NCBI GenBank assembly: GCA_019652555.1
Contig: BPAJ01000001.1
Location: 460,762 to 524,761 of the forward strand
Source of the DNA: Gammaproteobacteria bacterium
GTDB lineage: Bacteria; Pseudomonadota; Gammaproteobacteria; Magnimaribacterales; AG-339-G14
Direction: 5' to 3'
DNA: 64,000 nucleotides
In this document: positions 45,206 to 56,311 of the stretch, piece by piece
Layout: each line of letters opens with the position of its first letter
Position numbering within the stretch: the stretch's first letter is position 1
Notes under the pieces: generated by a model
Told to the model about the DNA's origin: nothing
The model's input: only the letters and a program-made list of their open reading frames with translations
Databases searched by the model: none
Position numbers and translations under genes: made by a program

Positions 45206-46060
45206 TTAAACGTCTAATCCATAAGGCGGTGCTTTATTTATTTCTGGATTTAAAGAATATGTTCTAGTTCTTAAATAATCTGCCAACTCTTGATTGGACA
45301 TATCTAAATTAAGTTCTGAGTATCTAAATGGTTCGCCAACGGTAAAACTAAATTCCGTACCAATTCTTCGTTTAACTTCATGGAATAACAAAGATGCTCT
45401 GAACATATCACCTAAATGACTTGCTAAATGAAATTTTATGGAGTTACATCCGTAAAAATATATTGGAACTATATTTGGATCGGTTTGTTTGATTAATCTA
45501 GAGGTAAATTTTTTCCATTCTGGATCAAATGCCATTTTTGTTTTTTCGTAAAATTTTGCTGTGGTTGAAACTGTTCCTGAAGGAAAGATAATTACTGAGC
45601 CACCTGCAGATAAATGCTCTCTTGATTTTTTTCTTGTTTCAAGGTTTGTTATTAAAGCTTGCTTGTCACCAGTAAAATCAATTGGTAATAAGTAACCTTT
45701 TGTTTCAGGAGCTCGAAGTAATAAAGAATGAGTGAGAACTTTAAAATCATTTCTGTATTTTGAGACAAAATAGCTTATTACTAAACCATCCAAAACTCCA
45801 TAAGGATGATTTGCAATGAATATAGTTGGCCCTTCTGTGGGTATTTGGATGTTCTCGTTGTAATGTAATTTAAGTCTTAATTGATCTAAACACCCGTGCC
45901 AAAAGCTTTCCCATTTCTGAGGATTTTCTTGATATTCACGATAAAGTTTAAAAAGAGCAGGTTGTCCAGCAAGAGACTCTATGAATCTTATTATTAATTT
46001 GCGATACCATGGATCGTCTGGGTCAGCGTAACTAAAATATTTTGATTCTATGTATTCCAT
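45206..46060 (-). CDS. PlsC-like 1-acylglycerol-3-phosphate acyltransferase family protein
   Basis: GPTIFIANHPYGVLDGLVISYF (HxxxxD-type NHPYGVLD), GGSVIIFPSGTVSTT. Confidence 0.78.
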   Translation of the reverse strand: MEYIESKYFSYADPDDPWYRKLIIRFIESLAGQPALFKLYREYQENPQKWESFWHGCLDQLRLKLHYNENIQIPTEGPTIFIANHPYGVLDGLVISYFVSKYRNDFKVLTHSLLLRAPETKGYLLPIDFTGDKQALITNLETRKKSREHLSAGGSVIIFPSGTVSTTAKFYEKTKMAFDPEWKKFTSRLIKQTDPNIVPIYFYGCNSIKFHLASHLGDMFRASLLFHEVKRRIGTEFSFTVGEPFRYSELNLDMSNQELADYLRTRTYSLNPEINKAPPYGLDV

Positions 46061-46065
46061 ACCTT

Positions 46066-46155
46066 TGGCGGAGAGAAAGGGATTCGAACCCTTGAAGGAG
46101 TTGCCCCCTTACCCGCTTTCCAAGCGAGCGCATTCGACCACTCTGCCATCTCTCC
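46066..46155 (-). tRNA. tRNA-Ser(GGA)
   Basis: Minus strand GGAGAGATGGCAGAGTGGTCGAATGCGCTCGCTTGGAAAGCGGGTAAGGGGGCAACTCCTTCAAGGGTTCGAATCCCTTTCTCTCCGCCA; anticodon GGA. Confidence 0.96.
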
Positions 46156-46176
46156 TTAGTCTAAAGTAGATTTGTA

Positions 46177-46950
46177 CTAACTCCTAATTCCGTATCCTTT
46201 TTTTAACAGATAATATGCAAGTAGGAAAAATGCAATAATAAAGATGATAATCATAATTAGTGCAAACTGTACATTGATATCTGATACTCCTATCATTCCA
46301 TATCTAAAAGCATTAACCATGTACAACAAAGGATTTGCTTTCGAAACTATCTGCCAAGTGTTTGATAATAATTCAACTGAGTAAAAAACTCCTCCCAAGT
46401 AAATAAGAGGAGTTAAAATAAATGTCGGGACGATGTTTATATCATCAAAATTATCGGCAAATAGGGCATTTAAAAAACCTGCTATCGAAAATAGAAAGGC
46501 AGTCATTACAACTACAAACAAAGTAAGTGGAATATTTTGAACAGTAATGTCCGTAAAGATTAGGGAAGTAAATAAAACTAAAAAACCAACAATTATTCCT
46601 CTAACAACGCCTCCAAGAACAAAACCAGTAAGAATTAAGTACGTTGGCATAGGAGATACTAACAGTTCTTCAATACTTCTTTGAAATTTCACACCAAAAA
46701 AAGAAGAGACAACATTTGAATAAGCATTGGTAATTACGGCAAGCATAACTAAGCCCGGAGCCATAAACTGCATATAATCAAAACCTGACATTTTTCCAAT
46801 ACGTTCACCAATGAATGTTCCGAAGATCAGAAAATATAGGATCGTAGTTAAAACTGAAGGAATCAAAGTTTGACTCCAAATTCTAAAAAATCTATAAACT
46901 TCTTTTCTAAGTAATATGAATAAAGCTCTAACTTGTTCTTTCGCTGTCAT
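46177..46950 (-). CDS. ABC-2 type transporter permease (YadH-like)
   Basis: ALFILLRKEVYRFFRIWSQTLIPSVLTTILYFLIFGTFIG, IEELLVSPMPTYLILTGFVLGGVVRG, PLIYLGGVFYSVELL. Confidence 0.88.
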   Translation of the reverse strand: MTAKEQVRALFILLRKEVYRFFRIWSQTLIPSVLTTILYFLIFGTFIGERIGKMSGFDYMQFMAPGLVMLAVITNAYSNVVSSFFGVKFQRSIEELLVSPMPTYLILTGFVLGGVVRGIIVGFLVLFTSLIFTDITVQNIPLTLFVVVMTAFLFSIAGFLNALFADNFDDINIVPTFILTPLIYLGGVFYSVELLSNTWQIVSKANPLLYMVNAFRYGMIGVSDINVQFALIMIIIFIIAFFLLAYYLLKKGYGIRS

Positions 46951-47854
46951 TATTAGTAAGTTTTAAGAATAATTCTTCTAATCGATTTGTTTCATTTCTC
47001 ATACTCAAAATTTCTATCTTTTCTTGATCAAAAAAATCAAAAATTGAATTTAAATTTGTTCCTTTATTAGCTTGAACTGAGAAAGTTGAATCATCAATTT
47101 TATTAATTATAAAATCTTCCGAATGAAAATTTTTGTTTGTTTTTTCTTTTAAATCAAATACAAATGTCTCTATTTCTACTTCTCTTAAAAAAGAATTCAT
47201 ATCAGAATTTCTGATAATTTTTCCATGATCAATAATAGATATATTTTTACAAAGTCTTTCTGCTTCTTCTAAATAATGGGTTGTAAGAATAATAGTTGTA
47301 CCGTTTTTATTTATCTCAATTAAAAAGTCCCATAGAGACCTTCTTAATTCTGTATCTACACCTGCAGTAGGCTCATCTAGAATTAAAAGCTCTGGATTAT
47401 TAACTAATGCTTTCGCAACCATTAGCCTTCTTTTCATACCGCCAGATAAATTTCTTCCTTGTTCATTTCTTTTGTCCCACAAATCTAAGCGTTTCAAAAA
47501 ATATTCCGTATTACTTTTCACCTTTGAAAAAGGCATTCCGAAAAAACCAGCTTGATGCAGAAGTACATTATGGACAGTTTCAAATTGATTGAAATTTACT
47601 TCCTGTCCTACTATTCCAATTTTCTTTTTTGCTTCCGAATGATGTGTGTCTATATCTAATCCAAGAATTTTAACTAATCCAGATGACTTGTTTACAAGAG
47701 AACTTATGATACCAATCATTGTTGATTTACCTGCACCATTCGGTCCCAGAAGAGCATAAAAATCTCCCTGCTCAACTTCAAAACTTATATCGTCTAATGC
47801 GATTAGGTTGTTATCATAAATCTTAGTCAGATTTTTGATTTCTAAAGCTTTCAA
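46928..47854 (-). CDS. ABC transporter ATP-binding protein (YadG-like)
   Basis: YALLGPNGAGKSTMIGIISSLV, NLSGGMKRRLMVAKALVNNPELLILDEPTAGVD. Confidence 0.92.
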   Translation of the reverse strand: MKALEIKNLTKIYDNNLIALDDISFEVEQGDFYALLGPNGAGKSTMIGIISSLVNKSSGLVKILGLDIDTHHSEAKKKIGIVGQEVNFNQFETVHNVLLHQAGFFGMPFSKVKSNTEYFLKRLDLWDKRNEQGRNLSGGMKRRLMVAKALVNNPELLILDEPTAGVDTELRRSLWDFLIEINKNGTTIILTTHYLEEAERLCKNISIIDHGKIIRNSDMNSFLREVEIETFVFDLKEKTNKNFHSEDFIINKIDDSTFSVQANKGTNLNSIFDFFDQEKIEILSMRNETNRLEELFLKLTNNDSERTS

Positions 47855-47855
47855 T

Positions 47856-49034
47856 TTATTTTTTAGATAAGAAGGACATTCCGTCTTCCAATCCTTTCAA
47901 GGTAAGAGGGAACATCTGATCGTCTATGAGATGTCTTGAAATTTCGATTGAAGAGGAATAGTCCCAATGTTCTTCGGGAACAGGATTTAACCAAATTAAT
48001 TTCTCATAGGTATTCATGATTTTTTTCATCCAGACAGAACCAGCCTCCTCATTCCAATGTTCTATACTTCCACCTGGATTGGTAATTTCATATGGGGCCA
48101 TAGTTGCATCACCGACAAAAATTATTTTGTAATCAGAAGCATATTTATGAATTACCTCATCAGTTTTTATTCTTTCGTTATGTCTTCTTCTGTTATCTTT
48201 CCATACGGTTTCATAAATATAGTTGTGAAAATAAAAATACTCTAAGTTTTTAAATTCTGTTTTACAGGCAGAAAATAATTCTTCACAGATTTTTATATGA
48301 GGATCCATTGATCCTCCGACATCAAAAAAAACTAAAACCTTCACAGCATTTGTTTTTTCAGGAACCATCTTAATATCAAGTAATCCAGCGTTTTTGGCTG
48401 TACTTTTTATAGTGTCATCCAAATCTAATTCTTCATCGTTAGATTGTCTTATAAATTTTCTAAGTCTTCGAAGCGCTACTTTTATATTTCTCGTACCAAG
48501 TTCAACTGAATCATCAAGATTCTTGAAATCTCTCTGTTGCCAGACTTTTACGGCCTTATTTTGCTTTCCCTCTCCATCAACTCTTATGCCCTCAGGATGA
48601 GATCCAGCATTACCGAAGGGTGAAGTGCCTCCCGTACCTACCCATTTATCACCTTTTTGATGCTTACCTTTTTGTTCTTCTAATCTTTTTTTAAACTCTG
48701 AAAGAAGCTTTTCAAGCCCTCCCATAGTTTCTATTTTTTTTAATTCATCCTCGGTAAGAAATTTTTCAAATTCTTTTCTGAGCCATTCTTCGGGAACTAA
48801 AGCTTGAAGAACATCATCAAGAGTCTCTAACCCTTTAAAGTAAATATCAAAAGCTCTATCAAATTTGTCGTAATGTTTTTCATCTTTTACGAGGATTGAT
48901 CTAGAAAGATAGTAAAAATCGTTGATATCAGCAAAAATGACTTGCTTTTCTAGACCTGATATCAGGTCTAGAAGTTCCCTCAATGTACAGGGAACACCAA
49001 CTTCTTTTAAAGTTTTAAAAAGATTAATTAACAT
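47856..49034 (-). CDS. VWA domain-containing protein (CoxE-like)
   Basis: VKVLVFFDVGGSMDPHIKICEELFSACKTEFKNLEYFYFHNYIYETVW: MIDAS-like D-x-G-x-S. Confidence 0.84.
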   Translation of the reverse strand: MLINLFKTLKEVGVPCTLRELLDLISGLEKQVIFADINDFYYLSRSILVKDEKHYDKFDRAFDIYFKGLETLDDVLQALVPEEWLRKEFEKFLTEDELKKIETMGGLEKLLSEFKKRLEEQKGKHQKGDKWVGTGGTSPFGNAGSHPEGIRVDGEGKQNKAVKVWQQRDFKNLDDSVELGTRNIKVALRRLRKFIRQSNDEELDLDDTIKSTAKNAGLLDIKMVPEKTNAVKVLVFFDVGGSMDPHIKICEELFSACKTEFKNLEYFYFHNYIYETVWKDNRRRHNERIKTDEVIHKYASDYKIIFVGDATMAPYEITNPGGSIEHWNEEAGSVWMKKIMNTYEKLIWLNPVPEEHWDYSSSIEISRHLIDDQMFPLTLKGLEDGMSFLSKK

Positions 49035-49888
49035 TAATTTTGATTATTCCCCTCTCTTCTAGTCATGAAGGCTAACCTTTCAAGAAGTTGAACATCTTGT
49101 TCATTTTTAACTAGCGCACCGTAAAGTGGAGGTATTGCTTTTGATGGATCTCTATTTTTTAGAATTTCATCTGGTAAATCATCAGCCATAAGAAGCTTAA
49201 GCCAGTCAACTAACTCTGAAGTAGAAGGTTTCTTCTTTAAACCTGGTACTTTTCTAACATCAAAGAAAATATCTAAAGCTTCTTTAACAAGTTTTTCTTT
49301 AACTTTAGGATGATGAACCTTTATTATTTCCTTCATTGTTTCTCTATCTGGAAAGGAAATGTAATGAAAGAAACATCTTCTTAAAAAAGCATCAGGGAGT
49401 TCTTTTTCGTTATTACTAGATATGATAACAATTGGTCTAGTAGTTGCTTTAATTGTCTCCTTTGTTTCATAGACATAAAATTCCATTCTGTCTAATTCTT
49501 GCAACAAGTCATTTGGGAATTCAATATCAGCTTTATCTATTTCATCGATTAAAAGAACGGCTTGTTTTTCGGAAGTGAAAGCCTCCCATAATTTTCCCTT
49601 TTGAATATAATTTGAAATGTCTTTAACTCTTTCATCGCCTAATTGAGAGTCTCTTAACCTGGTTACAGCATCATATTCATATAACCCTTGTTGTGCTTTA
49701 GTAGTAGATTTAATGTGCCATTCAATGAGTGGTAAATCTAAAGATTTAGCCACTTCTAGTGCAAGCATTGTTTTACCCGTTCCAGGCTCTCCTTTTATCA
49801 ACAAAGGTCTTTCTAAAGCTATTGCCGCATTTACAGAGAGACTTAAGTCATCAGTTGCTATGTATGATTTTGTACCTTTAAATTTCAT
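49034..49888 (-). CDS. MoxR family AAA ATPase
   Basis: RPLLIKGEPGTGKTMLALEVAKSL, AVLLIDEIDKADIEFPNDLLQELDRMEF, RPIVIISSNNEKELPDAFLRRCFFHYISFP. Confidence 0.92.
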   Translation of the reverse strand: MKFKGTKSYIATDDLSLSVNAAIALERPLLIKGEPGTGKTMLALEVAKSLDLPLIEWHIKSTTKAQQGLYEYDAVTRLRDSQLGDERVKDISNYIQKGKLWEAFTSEKQAVLLIDEIDKADIEFPNDLLQELDRMEFYVYETKETIKATTRPIVIISSNNEKELPDAFLRRCFFHYISFPDRETMKEIIKVHHPKVKEKLVKEALDIFFDVRKVPGLKKKPSTSELVDWLKLLMADDLPDEILKNRDPSKAIPPLYGALVKNEQDVQLLERLAFMTRREGNNQN

Positions 49889-49943
49889 GTATTTTCCTTA
49901 TTTGTATAATTTTTAAGAATCTATGATAACAATATTTTATGAA

Positions 49944-50750
49944 TTATTTCTTAATTCTTAATTTAGCTAATTGTTTCGATTGCCCTACTAAATTCCCACT
50001 TGAATCCCAAATCTCCCTATCTTCCTCGATATAGTTACTCGTAATAAATTCTGTTTTTGCAATAACCTTGAGAGGACCAGGCTTAGGAATGTTTCTTATA
50101 TGTGACGTCAAAGTCAATGTGGGTACCCAGCCTACAGTACCCATTTTATTGAATATTGGTGGAGTAGTTGCATCTAGGAAAAGAATTAATCCAAAAAGAT
50201 CAACGATTCCTCCATCTTTCCATCCCATAAACAGTTTTAGCGTAGCTTTATTTTCTTCACTGGGATTTTTCCACCATAGAGAATCTAAACAATATTTTTT
50301 CTCTAAGTTTTTATCTAATTTGGGATTGAAACCTTCTTTGTAAGGAACCTGAATACAATTTTCATAAGGATCAAATTTTGGTTCTAACCTGAGATTGTTA
50401 TTGAGTCCTTTCATTTTAGAAAAATCTGTAAAAGTTACAGTACAAAATATTTTTAATATTCCATTTTGTTTGAGTGATACATGCGCGGTAGAGGTGCTTT
50501 TAGTTGACGCAATTTTGGTTATTTGGATATCAGCAGAACCAAACTCAACTCTATCAATATAATTTGCTGATAAAACTAATGGATCTTTATGAGACAAGGC
50601 TTTGGAGCAAGCCTTTGCAATTAAAGCCATTGAATAGCCACCATTTGCAGTTTGTCCAATACTCCAATTTTCAGAAATATTTGCTGTAAAATTATCTTCA
50701 GATAAAAGTTTTACATCGATGTCTTTTTCAAAAATCTTTGAGATACTCAT
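49944..50750 (-). CDS. Thioesterase family protein (TesB-like double hotdog)
   Basis: SENWSIGQTANGGYSMALIAKACSKAL; VGWVPTLTLTSHIRNIPKPGPLKVIAKTEFI. Confidence 0.72.
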   Translation of the reverse strand: MSISKIFEKDIDVKLLSEDNFTANISENWSIGQTANGGYSMALIAKACSKALSHKDPLVLSANYIDRVEFGSADIQITKIASTKSTSTAHVSLKQNGILKIFCTVTFTDFSKMKGLNNNLRLEPKFDPYENCIQVPYKEGFNPKLDKNLEKKYCLDSLWWKNPSEENKATLKLFMGWKDGGIVDLFGLILFLDATTPPIFNKMGTVGWVPTLTLTSHIRNIPKPGPLKVIAKTEFITSNYIEEDREIWDSSGNLVGQSKQLAKLRIKK

Positions 50751-50773
50751 ATTCTGTTTAATTATAGGTATTA

Positions 50774-51559
50774 ATGGAAGAAATTTCTTATTTTGACATA
50801 GGTGCTAATTTAACTCATGAATCTTTTCAAAATGATTTCAATGAAGTTATAAATGAAGCAAAAAAAAATAATCTAAAAAAAATTTGTATAACCAGTACCT
50901 CGATAGAAGATACCAAAACATCTTTAGATATTGTTGAAAAAGATAGTGATTTTTTTATTACAACCTGTGGAGTACATCCGCATTATGCAGATTCTTTCAA
51001 AAATACTGACATAAAAAAAATTAAAGATTTATGCATTCATCCCTCTGTCAAAGCAATCGGAGAAACAGGATTAGACTTTAATAGAAATTTTTCTGATAAA
51101 AAGAATCAAATTCGATGTTTCAAATCTCAAATTGAGATAGCGCAGGAATTTTCTTTGCCTCTTTTTATGCATCAAAGAGATGCCCATGAAGATTTTATAA
51201 AATGTTTTAAAAATATAGATCTTAATGTAAATGCTGTAGTTCATTGTTTTACTGAAAATGAAAGTAAATTTTATGAATACCTAGATATTGGTTTTTGGAT
51301 TGGCCTAACTGGATGGATATGCGATCCAGTCAGAGGAAAGCATATGGATGATTTGCTTTCAACCATGCCTTTAGACAGAGTCATGATTGAAACTGACTCA
51401 CCATACTTATTGCCTAAAAATTTAAAAGTAAAAGGTAGAAGAAATGAACCAAAATTTATCGAAGAAGTTGCGAAAAGAATAGCTGATTTACAAAAAAAGA
51501 GTTTAAAAGAAGTATCTCAGATATTTTATGAAAACAGTTTGAGATTTTTTAATCTCTAA
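50774..51559 (+). CDS. tatD: TatD family metal-dependent hydrolase
   Basis: DIGANLTHESF, ITTCGVHPHYAD, AIGETGLDFNRNFS, PLFMHQRDAHEDF, VMIETDSPYLLPK. Confidence 0.9.
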   Translation: MEEISYFDIGANLTHESFQNDFNEVINEAKKNNLKKICITSTSIEDTKTSLDIVEKDSDFFITTCGVHPHYADSFKNTDIKKIKDLCIHPSVKAIGETGLDFNRNFSDKKNQIRCFKSQIEIAQEFSLPLFMHQRDAHEDFIKCFKNIDLNVNAVVHCFTENESKFYEYLDIGFWIGLTGWICDPVRGKHMDDLLSTMPLDRVMIETDSPYLLPKNLKVKGRRNEPKFIEEVAKRIADLQKKSLKEVSQIFYENSLRFFNL

Positions 51560-52704
51560 GATTTAGAAATAATTTCTTTGCTTAAAAGCTCCTCGATTTT
51601 TTCTTCATATCCAATAGATTTCATTATTTCTTCAGTATGTGTTCCAATTTTTACAGGAGCATGACTTACTTCACTCTTCGTATAAGAGAATTTTGGAGCT
51701 GGAGAAGGTTGTGTAACATTTTCTAAAGTGAAGAAAGAATTTCTTTCAGTATTATGTTTATGATTTATTGCTTCCTCCATAGAGAGTACAGGTGCAAAAC
51801 ATATATCAGTTCCCTCCATTATCTCACACCATTCTTCACGCGTTTTTTCTTTGAATCTTTGTTCTAAGTTGATTCGTAAATTTGGCCATGAATTTTTATC
51901 CATTTGATTATCAAATTCTTTTTCATCTATATTCATTTTTTCTCTTAATAAAGCATAAAATTGGGGCTCGATAGATCCTATGGAAACGAATTTTCCGTCT
52001 TTGCATTCATAACAACCATAAAAGTGTGCGGCTCCATCAAGAAGATTAGAGTCCCTAGAATCTGTCCATATTCCAGAGCTCATCATCCCATACATCATGC
52101 TCATTAATAATGCAGAGCCTTCTGTCATGGCAGCATCAATAACCTGACCTTTTCCTTCTTTATTAACTGTATTTAAAGCTGCACATATGCCTAAAGCTAG
52201 AAGCATGCCTCCTCCACCGAAATCGCCAATGAGATTTAAAGGGGGTGGAGGTGGAGAACCTTTTTTTCCTATAGCCCCTAAAACGCCGCTTAAAGCGATG
52301 TAGTTAATGTCATGACCTGCAGCATTCGATAAAGGACCATTTTGGCCCCATCCAGTCATTCTTCCAAAAATTAATTTAGAGTTTATTTTAAGAAGCTCAT
52401 CGGGACCAAGATTGTTCTTTTCCATAACTCCTGGTCTAAATCCTTCAATTAAAACATCAGCAGATTGAATGAGTTTTTTTATAATTTCTTGCCCTTCAGT
52501 TTTTCTTATATCCACGGTCATCGATTTTTTTCCTCTGGACGCAATATCAGAATTTGATCCTCTTCCAACAGCATTTATTCTTTCCACTGAAATTACTTCT
52601 GCTCCCATATCAGCTAAAATCATGCCGCAAAAAGGGGCTGGTCCTATACCGGCCATTTCAATAACTTTAATATCTTTAAGTGGTCCCACGCGAATCTCTC
52701 CCAA
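51556..52704 (-). CDS. CaiB/BaiF family CoA transferase
   Basis: LKDIKVIEMAGIGPAPFCGMILADMGAEVISVER, SADVLIEGFRPGVMEKNNLGPDELL. Confidence 0.9.
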   Translation of the reverse strand: MGEIRVGPLKDIKVIEMAGIGPAPFCGMILADMGAEVISVERINAVGRGSNSDIASRGKKSMTVDIRKTEGQEIIKKLIQSADVLIEGFRPGVMEKNNLGPDELLKINSKLIFGRMTGWGQNGPLSNAAGHDINYIALSGVLGAIGKKGSPPPPPLNLIGDFGGGGMLLALGICAALNTVNKEGKGQVIDAAMTEGSALLMSMMYGMMSSGIWTDSRDSNLLDGAAHFYGCYECKDGKFVSIGSIEPQFYALLREKMNIDEKEFDNQMDKNSWPNLRINLEQRFKEKTREEWCEIMEGTDICFAPVLSMEEAINHKHNTERNSFFTLENVTQPSPAPKFSYTKSEVSHAPVKIGTHTEEIMKSIGYEEKIEELLSKEIISKS

Positions 52705-55134
52705 AAGGTTTTAAATGTCTAATCAGTACAGGAAGTAACATTAAAGCAGCAAGAATTGCCACGATCATAGAAAAAGAAGTGAAAATTCCAAAAAATACAC
52801 TTGGATTAAAATTTGAACTCACTAAAATCATAAATCCCAATACAATAGTTAAAGAAGTATAAAACATTGCACGGCCAATTGTAGAGTGGCTATTTTTTAT
52901 AGCTAAATCATAATTATTATTTTGCTCATATTCTTTTAAGAACCTATGGACGTAGTGGATAGTGTTATCTACACCTATCCCTATACTTATTGCAGCAACA
53001 GTTACTGTCATGATATCTATTGGTATTCCAGACCATCCAATTATTCCCAAAACACTTGAGGCAGATAGTAAATTAGGAATCATAGCTATGATTGCCATAT
53101 AAAGTGACCTAAATAAAATGATGAACATTGCAAAAATAGCAGCAAAAACTATCGAAAGACTTCCAATTAATGATTGAAATAAGCTTTGAAGAAGATTGTT
53201 ATAAATTACAGAAATTCCTGATAAGTAAAATTGATCTTCAGTTAATTCATAATTTTTAATTAAATCGTTTTTGACCTCTTCAATTAAATTTTTTCTATTT
53301 AAACCGTCCATAGACTCAATTACTCTTGCTGATAATCTGACTTGATTGTCATCTTCTGATATAAAAGAACTAAGAAGTTGATTATTTATGTCCTCTGGTA
53401 AAACTTTCCTTAGAAGTGCAAGTTCAAGATCGTCAAGTTTATTTCCTTTTACTATTTCAGCTAATTTTATTGCACTTGAAACAGATAAAACCTTCCCTAT
53501 TTCTGGTCTAGCCTCTAAATAATCGTGTATTTCTTCGAGGTAAGACAAGTTTTGTGAGTTAAACCAATAACCATATTGTTCAGTTTCTAATCCAAAATCG
53601 TCAAAATCATCTTCTGATTCATAATCATTTTCAAAATTATTTTCAGGTGCAGAAATAATAATATCCAGAGGAGCTGTGCCCCCTAGTTTTTTGTCAATTA
53701 GAGAAAGGCCTTTATAAATTTCTGTTGTGGGTTTGAAATAGTCAATAAATTTATTTTCAACACTTAACTTATTAATACCTACTATAGAAAAGATAAATCC
53801 AAGTAAAGATATCAATAAGATAATATTTTTAAATCTAACAACCAATGAATTTATCCAAGTTGTGAATCCAGAAGAATAATCAATATTTGTATCTTTTAAG
53901 TTTTTATTCATTAATGATGCAAGAGAACCAAAGAAGACAAAAGATACAGAAAAGGCAATAAAAATACTAAGCACCATCAGTAGTCCAAAATCTATAATAG
54001 GTCTGATATCGCTTATAATTAAAGATGCAAAAGCAACCATCGTTGTTAGAGCGGTGTACAAACAAGGAAGAAACATTTGTGAGAGCGTCCTCTTTAGAGC
54101 TTCATTGTGAGAAATATCGTTGAATTTTGAAGTAATTTCTCTATATCGAACAACTAAATGAACAGTTAAAGAAATTCCAATGATCATCAGCAAGGCAATA
54201 AAGTTTGCCGAAACTACTGTAACTTTCCATCCTATCCAGCTGATAAGGCCTGTTGTGAAAAGAGCTGACAATCCAGCAGAGACTAAGGGTACGATAACCC
54301 ATCTAAATTGCCTAAAGATTATTGAAAGAATTAAAACAAACATAAAGAAAACTGCTACACCAAAAGTGAATAAATCCTGTTGAATCATTTTGATCGTATC
54401 GTGGGCAATCATAGCCCCTCCTCCTAAGAAGATTTCTCCGTAACCTTCATAGTCTTTTGTTATTCTTCTAACTTCATTAATAAGCGTCGCTTCATTTATA
54501 AGATTAATTTGTTTCTGCTCTTCTATTTGAAAATCGAGACTTTCAAGATCTTGCTTAAAAGACTTCTCTTCAATCAAGTTTTTTGATCTAAAAGCTCATA
54601 TCTTTTTGAAATCAATTTTTGATATGATTCATTAGGTTTTAAGGTCATTTGCAATGCGATGGTTTTTAAGTCCTTACTAATTAAAAGGCCTCTGTATACC
54701 TCATTGGTTTCAAATTCATACTTAGCTTTAGTTAAATCAACATCATCTGTTGATAAAGTAACCACATTTTCTGCTAATTCATTTATAGATTGTTCCGAGT
54801 AAGAGAGAAGAGGTACATCAAATAAACTAAGAACATTACTTATACCATCGACTTCTTTAAGTTTACCAACAAGGTTTTCTAAAAGAGATATTGTCTCATT
54901 TGTAAAAATGTTCTTATTGGGCGTAAAAGCAATAACAAGAAAATCACTTGATCCATATTTTCGTGAATTTTCTCTATATATTTTTAAATCTGGGTCATTA
55001 TCAAGTAATAACGTATCTGATGATGCATCTAACTGAAATCTAGGTAACCCAATAATACTGATTATCGATAGAGCAAATAAAAGAAAAATGAAAAATTTTG
55101 ATTTATCGACTAGAAAATTAAAAATATTATTCAT
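52676..55134 (-). CDS. RND superfamily (MMPL-type) exporter, one frameshift near 54575
   Basis: Two SSD-like TM blocks: GISLTVHLVVRYREI and ISIGIGVDNTIHYVHRFLKEY; N-term half in ORF 54574-55134. Confidence 0.85.
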
Positions 55135-55990
55135 GAACCTTCAAGTCAAACTGTTTTTGACGCTCTGCATATCTAATTCTATCCGATTCGGATTTCTCAA
55201 AAACATTTATGGCAAGATATGCCTTTCTGATATTCCCTTTTTCAAATCTTCATTTGAAAGAGGTCTTCTACATGCATAACATTGTTTATAATCGCCTGGT
55301 TCGAGATCTTTAGTAACAGTTACTCTTTCGTCAAAGACAAAACAATCGCCATTCCAAATAGATTTATCTTTTGCTTTGGATAAAAATTTAAAATTCCTCC
55401 TTGAAGTTGATGTATGTCAGTAAGACCTTCTACTTCAAAAGAGTGAAGTGCTTTTTCACATCTAATCCCACCCGTACAAAAATGCCAATATTTTTCCCTT
55501 TAAATTTAGATTTTTTTTTTTTACAAAATCTTTAAATTCTCTGAAGTTTTTAGTATTAGGTGAAATAGAATTTTTAAAAGTTCCAACTTTATTCTCATAA
55601 TCATTTCTTACATCGATAATGATGTTATTTGGATCTTCTACAAAATTAGACCATTCTAAGGGAGTCAAATAGTTCCCTTGATAATCAAAGGATCTGCCTT
55701 TTGGTTCCAGATGGTACTAATTCCTGTCTTTTTTATTTTTAATCTCTTAAATGGAGAAATATCTGAAATTGAAAAGCGAAATTTTATGGTCCCAATTGAA
55801 TCATTTAAGAATTCATTTAATTCTTCTAAGGACTCTCTCTTTCAGAAGAAACAGTAGCATTAACTCCCTCTGGTGTGAGGATGATTGTCCCTTTAATTTT
55901 TCTTTTAGAGCAATAATCTCTCAACGAATCTTCGAGTTCTTTATATCCTGAGAATTCAAAGCACTTATAGAAAGTTCCTATCTGAAACAT
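55127..55990 (-). CDS. trhO: tRNA uridine(34) hydroxylase TrhO (UPF0176, rhodanese-related), frameshifted
   Basis: [61 protein letters not shown]-term [15 protein letters not shown]. Confidence 0.88.
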
Positions 55991-56004
55991 AATTTAATTT
56001 CAAT

Positions 56005-56310
56005 TTACTCTGATCCACCAAGACAATCTGGAGAATCTGAACTTGATTGATTATTTTTATCCCATTCTATTTTTGTGAAAGGATGAATTGCAATGGCATG
56101 AATAAGCTTCATTTCTTCATTTAATGCTTTATAGATCAACTGATGTCGTTGTACAGGCCTCATATTTTCAAAATCGTTAGAAACTACGATTACTTTGAAA
56201 TGTGACTCTGCTCCATCTGGAACATTATGATTTGGACTTTCATTTATAACCTCTACATACAGAGAAGATATTTGAGTCTTTAATTTTTCTTCTATTTTAT
56301 CTTTTATCAT
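56005..56310 (-). CDS. BolA family protein
   Basis: IKDKIEEKLKTQISSLYVEVINESPNHNVPDGAESHFKVIVVSNDFENMRPVQRHQLIYKALNEE...IHAIAIHPFTKIEW. Confidence 0.9.
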   Translation of the reverse strand: MIKDKIEEKLKTQISSLYVEVINESPNHNVPDGAESHFKVIVVSNDFENMRPVQRHQLIYKALNEEMKLIHAIAIHPFTKIEWDKNNQSSSDSPDCLGGSE

Positions 56311-56311
56311 C

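Noticed and set aside
47856-49888. MoxR-VWA pair as part of a defence system
   Set aside because: No kinase, phosphatase or effector partner next to it; the pair is common in ordinary genomes.
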